This document shows positions 59,812 through 64,000 of a stretch of 64,000 bases of DNA, one piece after another. The translations under genes and the position numbers were made by a program. The notes under the pieces were generated by a model. It searched no databases, was not told the DNA's origin, and saw only the letters and a program-made list of their open reading frames with translations. The stretch's first letter is position 1. Each line of letters starts with the position of its first letter. This stretch comes from Halobacteriovoraceae bacterium (GTDB taxonomy: Bacteria > Bdellovibrionota > Bacteriovoracia > Bacteriovoracales > Bacteriovoracaceae), in contig PASN01000010.1 in NCBI GenBank assembly GCA_002711995.1, positions 256,485 through 320,484 on the forward strand, read 5' to 3'.

Positions 59812-60774
59812 ATGAAAAAGAAAGTAATAAGCATTTCAACATTTTTGGCCTGTTCACTAACCTTCGCGGATGTTTACGTGGTTAGGCCAGGCGACACGGC
59901 GAGCGATATTCTCTTTAGAAATGTCGAGGGCCGAATTTATGGCAGAGACGGCAATCTATCAAAGCTTCTGAAGCATAACCCCAATATTGTGGATCCCGAC
60001 AATATAGTTGTTGGTGAAACTCTTAGGTTCCCTAAAGAGTTCACTCTTCTATCAGAAAAAGTGAAGCCTGAACAACAATCACCCTTAAAAGTGAAAGAGA
60101 AAACGAATAAAAAGGCGCAACCCCAATCCGCCCCCCAATCTCTATTCTTTGGTCTTGAACTTGGCTCAATGAGTTTGAGCGCAACAGAGTCAGCCACAGG
60201 AGAAAATGAGGTTGCCACATCAGACTTGGCCTATGGCGCCACTTTTAAATGGGTTCATAATTGGAGTGAAAAATACAACTTCTTCCTAAACGGGTCTATT
60301 TCAAAATACAAGTTTCAAGTATCAGAGGGTAAAAGCCTTGAAGAAGAAAACCTAACCAAGGCCTATGCAGGCGTAGGTCTTAACCATAAGTACAGCAATA
60401 AGAGCAAATTTGAAGTAGAAGCGGGACTCAGTGAGGCCCTACTCCTTACTTCCAATAGTACTACGGAAATTGAAGTTGAAAAATTTGTAGTACCTAAACT
60501 TACAGTTTCCGGAACACATACTATCGCTAGATTCACCAGTGGCTATGGACTTAATGCCTCTTGGGGAGCTGGGGCGTTTTTACCATCGTCTCAACCTAGC
60601 TATGATACTGAGCTTACTTCATTCTGGAAGTTTGGAGCGAGTTCATTTTATGAACAAAATGGGAAACGATTCAGCGTTTCATTATCTTATGGACAAGAAT
60701 CTATTGAGACAGACAACATTGAACAGACGAATAAAGAAATCGCGATCAGTGCAAGAACGGGAGTTGAGTTTTGA
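59812..60774 (+). CDS. LysM-domain outer-membrane barrel
   Basis: A 320-aa exported protein: signal MKKKVISISTFLACSLTFAD, a peptidoglycan-binding LysM (VYVVRPGDTASDILFRN ... LLKHNPNIVDPDNIVVGETLRFP), a Lys/Gln/Pro linker, then about 190 residues of beta-barrel strands ending in Phe (ISARTGVEF). It may anchor the outer membrane to the wall. Its stop TGA overlaps the TTG start of the next lipoprotein (TTGA, 60771-60774), so they are coupled. Promoter region is AT-rich (TATATAAAC upstream). Confidence 0.85.
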   Translation: MKKKVISISTFLACSLTFADVYVVRPGDTASDILFRNVEGRIYGRDGNLSKLLKHNPNIVDPDNIVVGETLRFPKEFTLLSEKVKPEQQSPLKVKEKTNKKAQPQSAPQSLFFGLELGSMSLSATESATGENEVATSDLAYGATFKWVHNWSEKYNFFLNGSISKYKFQVSEGKSLEEENLTKAYAGVGLNHKYSNKSKFEVEAGLSEALLLTSNSTTEIEVEKFVVPKLTVSGTHTIARFTSGYGLNASWGAGAFLPSSQPSYDTELTSFWKFGASSFYEQNGKRFSVSLSYGQESIETDNIEQTNKEIAISARTGVEF

Positions 60775-63700
60775 AAACGAGCCTTAAACTACTCACATTC
60801 TCTTTGATGTTACTAAGTGTCACAAGTTGTTTGGATGAACTTCCAGAGCTTGCAAATCTTGACTACTGTCCAGGACAGAGACAGGAAGATGGCTCTTGTC
60901 CAGAGGCGGATACAGACGAAAGCAACCTTTCAAGTTCTGTAAGTTGGGACTTTTCAAACTCATCTGACTACACATTCGATTCAGACTTCATTGAAATAAG
61001 CGGCAACAAGGCACAAATTAAGAGTGTCGACACTCAGTTCTCTGGCACTGATTTTAACAACGGCACCCACCTAGGAAGCGATGTTTTAAACAATAAACTA
61101 ACCCTTTTGACCTCTCCTAGTTTGGATCAAACTCACATAAATAATATTCTTCCGTCTAAAACTTCTTCCCTCATTGGCTATTGGAGATTTGATGGAAACT
61201 TAAACGACACATCCTCGCTGGGCAACAACGGAACACTAAACGGCAACACTGCCCTTGACACTTCTCAAACAAAAATTGGATCAGGCTCCGTTCTTATAAA
61301 TGGCGCTGCAGGCGACTCAGTCTCATTTGGCGACATTCAAGAAATTGACAATGCCACGGCCTTCACTGGTTGCGTCTGGGTTTATCATAAAAGCATTTCA
61401 AACGATGATTACATCTTTTCAAAAAGCCAAAGCTCTGGAGCTGGGAACCAAAGGTTTCTATTCTTGAGAGACGACGTTGGTGGACATACAGGAAGAACCG
61501 ACACTTACACAATTTATTTGAGAGATGATAGTTCAGAGGCAAGAATAGAGGGTGCTTCCAATATTGCGGTACAAAACCAATGGACACATGTTTGCATCTC
61601 ATTTCGGGCCAACAGCTCCACAGGTTTGCGGCTTTATGTAAATGGAGTTGAAGACGCCAATAGTCCGGACTCAACTTTTGGGATTAACAATCTTGATGCC
61701 GGAACAAGACCATTTCTTATTGGTGACACCTATACTCAGGGCTCTGCACTCAATGGATATTATGATGAGTTGGCCATTTTCAATGCGCAGCTAAGTTCAG
61801 ATGAAATAAGAAGCATTTACGAGGCCCAGCATGGAAACTTTTCAGAACTTGCCTCCTCATGGACACCTAAGTATGACAGTATCGTAGGATATTGGAAAAT
61901 GAATGGCTCATGGGCCGACTCTTCACCTTCCGCCTCACATGGATCACCAAATGGAGCAGTGTCCTTTAGCTCAACCAATATGGTTGGCACAGGATCTGGC
62001 CAGTTTAATGGTTCCTCGGGATTTTTATCTACTGGAGTCTACCCTGTGGTTGGTTCAACCCCTAGAACTGTTACTGCTTGGATCAAAACTTCGGATGATG
62101 GGCTTAAAAAGACAATTGTGGACTGGGGCCCATCCAATGTTGGCGAGAGGTTCAATTTTCAAGTTAGAGGTAATGTCATAAGAGTTGAATCGCAAGGAAA
62201 CGGCGAAAATGGAACGATGCTTATTGCGGATCAAGCTTGGCACTTTGTGGCCGTAAGCTGCACTGGCGCAAACATTAATACTTGCAAACTATATGTCGAC
62301 GGAAAACTTGATAAAGAAGTCTCCACGTCAAATCCTATAAATACAGGAAACACTGCGGATCCATTAAGAATTGGAGCGGCCACTTCCTACTCTGCTTATT
62401 TTGTAGGCAAGCTAGATGAGGTCGCTATTTGGCAGACGGCGCTGACGGAGTCAGAAATCAAGGCCATATATGAAAAACAGAAACAAAAGCAAGTCTCATC
62501 TTACGACTCCCCTGTTATAGACTTGGGAAGTAGTCAAAGCATTACAAATCTAACACCGACAACTGATCTTCCATTCTTAAAAGAGATTGGACTCACAAGC
62601 GAGAGCTCTTCTGACTACTCTTCACTAACCGCAGACCTTTCTACCAATTTATTTGCCGCGTGGGAGTTAAACGAATCCACAGGCAATCCAGTAGAGTCCG
62701 TCTCGTCTAGTGCCTCTGCGATAGTTGGAGGAGTTGCTCAAGGCAATTCAGGTATTCTTGCAGGCTCATATTCTTTTGATGGCACAACTGGATACATCAA
62801 TGCTGGCACTCTTGGAAATCTTGGAAATGACATTATTAATGGTTTTACCACATGTGCTTGGGTTAGAACCGGAAGTTCAGTTAAACAAAGTGTAATTGGC
62901 AACTATGATGGCACAACACCAGATTCATCCACTTTTCAACTTCAGATAAACAGAGGTCTATCGAATGCAAATTTAAAAGGTGCGGTTTTTGCCTATGTAC
63001 GTGATGCTGGTGGTGGATCTTACCAAACTCTTACAGGAGTGGTAAACGCTGACACAGGAATCAGTGACGGTAAGTGGCATCACCTATGTGCCAACTATAA
63101 TGTTCCCGCTCAGCAGATCAATATATATATCGACGCTGTACCTCAATCCGTGACTTATGAAAATCAAGGAAGCCTTGGTGCCACAGCGCCGTTTGACAGA
63201 GATATCTTCATTGGAGCAAATAACGCTCAGGGTTCTCCAAACAACTTCTTTAGAGGTAGTTTGGACTCTGTAAATATTTGGACCACCAACCTCAGTGCGA
63301 GTGAAGTCCTAGAGCACTATCGTCGAGGAGCAAACAGAGTAAAGTATCAAATAAGAACTTGCTCAGACTCAAGCTGTTCAGGAAGTCCAGAGTGGAAAGG
63401 CCCAGGTGGTGATTCATCGACTTTCTTTTCTGAGCTCTATAACAGAAGCAGTGCTTCGCTAGATTCTATTTTCTCGACTTGTTATGTTTCTTCTCAGGAT
63501 GTTTGTGACCATTCAGAGTTCTCCATTTTTGGATCCAAAGAGACAGGTCCGCTGGACCTCCTTCTCTCAGACTTTCCAGTCTTTGATGAGTCGCCTCTTC
63601 AATCCAGATATTTTCAGTACCGTGTGATTATGGAGGCACAGAAGAACCAATCATGTTCAGGTGAAGCGTGTGTACCTAGCTTGAATTCATTGAACTTCTC

Positions 63701-64000
63701 ACCCAGTGTTTACCATACCGGCGGCCATAGTATAACAGGCACAACAGCAGTTACCATTGATGGCGAGATAGAAAGCTTCAGCGAAACTGTTAGCTCGGGC
63801 TGTACTGTGAAATACCAATTTTCAAAAGATGGCACTAATTTCTCTTATTACAATTCTGGTTGGACGGCCGCCACCGACAGCTCTTCAGAAGCAAACACCG
63901 CATCAGAAATAAGCTCAGTGTTAAAAGATTTTATCTCCACAGGTTCTTTGTACTTTAGGGCCTATCTTGTATCTGATGGTTCCCAGGCATGTGAGCTTGA
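60771..64000 (+). CDS. Giant LamG-domain lipoprotein (partial, C-terminus off window)
   Basis: An open frame of over 1,070 codons reaching the window end. TTG at 60771 gives signal peptide with lipobox (MKTSLKLLTFSLMLLSVTSC); ATG 12 codons later would cut the signal. Three LamG/concanavalin-like jelly-roll domains are seen: starts at SSLIGYWRFDGNLNDTSSLG, SIVGYWKMNGSWADSSPS and NLFAAWELNESTGN, each ending with a DE(L/V)AIF/W-type strand and SxxEIxxIYE helix (the third: DSVNIWTTNLSASEVLEHY). Then Cys-rich and beta-rich repeats. A surface adhesin or sugar-binding lipoprotein is the likely role; in a predator, prey contact is possible. Confidence 0.87.
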   Translation, partial: MKTSLKLLTFSLMLLSVTSCLDELPELANLDYCPGQRQEDGSCPEADTDESNLSSSVSWDFSNSSDYTFDSDFIEISGNKAQIKSVDTQFSGTDFNNGTHLGSDVLNNKLTLLTSPSLDQTHINNILPSKTSSLIGYWRFDGNLNDTSSLGNNGTLNGNTALDTSQTKIGSGSVLINGAAGDSVSFGDIQEIDNATAFTGCVWVYHKSISNDDYIFSKSQSSGAGNQRFLFLRDDVGGHTGRTDTYTIYLRDDSSEARIEGASNIAVQNQWTHVCISFRANSSTGLRLYVNGVEDANSPDSTFGINNLDAGTRPFLIGDTYTQGSALNGYYDELAIFNAQLSSDEIRSIYEAQHGNFSELASSWTPKYDSIVGYWKMNGSWADSSPSASHGSPNGAVSFSSTNMVGTGSGQFNGSSGFLSTGVYPVVGSTPRTVTAWIKTSDDGLKKTIVDWGPSNVGERFNFQVRGNVIRVESQGNGENGTMLIADQAWHFVAVSCTGANINTCKLYVDGKLDKEVSTSNPINTGNTADPLRIGAATSYSAYFVGKLDEVAIWQTALTESEIKAIYEKQKQKQVSSYDSPVIDLGSSQSITNLTPTTDLPFLKEIGLTSESSSDYSSLTADLSTNLFAAWELNESTGNPVESVSSSASAIVGGVAQGNSGILAGSYSFDGTTGYINAGTLGNLGNDIINGFTTCAWVRTGSSVKQSVIGNYDGTTPDSSTFQLQINRGLSNANLKGAVFAYVRDAGGGSYQTLTGVVNADTGISDGKWHHLCANYNVPAQQINIYIDAVPQSVTYENQGSLGATAPFDRDIFIGANNAQGSPNNFFRGSLDSVNIWTTNLSASEVLEHYRRGANRVKYQIRTCSDSSCSGSPEWKGPGGDSSTFFSELYNRSSASLDSIFSTCYVSSQDVCDHSEFSIFGSKETGPLDLLLSDFPVFDESPLQSRYFQYRVIMEAQKNQSCSGEACVPSLNSLNFSPSVYHTGGHSITGTTAVTIDGEIESFSETVSSGCTVKYQFSKDGTNFSYYNSGWTAATDSSSEANTASEISSVLKDFISTGSLYFRAYLVSDGSQACEL

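Overview
The window (about 40% GC, no tRNA, rRNA or CRISPR array seen) looks like chromosome from a Gram-negative member of the Bdellovibrionota, probably near Bacteriovoracaceae. This placement is inference. It rests on many secreted lipoproteins and outer-membrane barrels of the kind seen in that group, a TIGR02147-type regulator, a secreted GVGNGGG-type protein, SUMF1-like, Calx-beta and LamG lipoproteins, and a housekeeping set with low-GC codon use. No phage, IS element or integrase was found.

Layout. 1-1290: arsenic operon (MerR-type regulator, ArsC, ACR3) with a mercury-type operator. 1.4-7.4 kb: lipoproteins (one split by an in-frame TGA), glutathione peroxidase-like protein, zinc alcohol dehydrogenase, CvfB. 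8-10.8 kb: bacteriophytochrome kinase plus heme oxygenase. 10.9-13.7 kb: DoxX-like protein, lipase-like hydrolase, FAD oxidase. 13.8-17.5 kb: tandem secreted paralogues with a TIGR02147 regulator, then a potassium channel. 17.5-24.9 kb: metal-acquisition island (ArsR-family regulator, His-rich barrel, ZnuA/C/B-like ABC importer, HupE-like protein, His-rich periplasmic proteins) interrupted by PldA and YaiI. 25-28.7 kb: envelope and hypothetical proteins. 28.8-31.7 kb: glutathione-dependent formaldehyde detoxification with a divergent LysR regulator. 31.7-37.4 kb: chemoreceptor, porin, small RNA-binding protein. 37.5-39.1 kb: decayed Calx-beta lipoprotein. 39.3-46.4 kb: nuclease, two-component proteins, flavin reductase, P2-type ATPase, barrel. 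46.4-48.9 kb: TetR, CcdA and thioredoxin-peroxiredoxin fusion. 49-56 kb: methylglyoxal synthase, then an RND-type operon and two divergent TetR genes. 56-59.6 kb: DEAD-box helicase, TRIC-like channel, gene remnant, peroxiredoxin, PhnA-like protein. 59.8-64 kb: LysM barrel followed by a very large LamG lipoprotein that runs off the end.

The most unusual points are these. (1) The RND-type operon encodes a permease lacking all three canonical proton-relay residues in TM4/TM10 and an adaptor lacking the lipoyl and hairpin domains. (2) A TetR-controlled CcdA plus thioredoxin-peroxiredoxin fusion looks like a self-contained periplasmic peroxide-reduction chain. (3) A mer-type operator drives arsenic genes. 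(4) An ArsR-family regulator with a large palindrome is placed at a zinc-type uptake operon. (5) Several regulator genes appear to be transcribed as leaderless mRNAs. (6) Three surface-type genes carry internal stop codons. Metal and redox homeostasis is the dominant theme.
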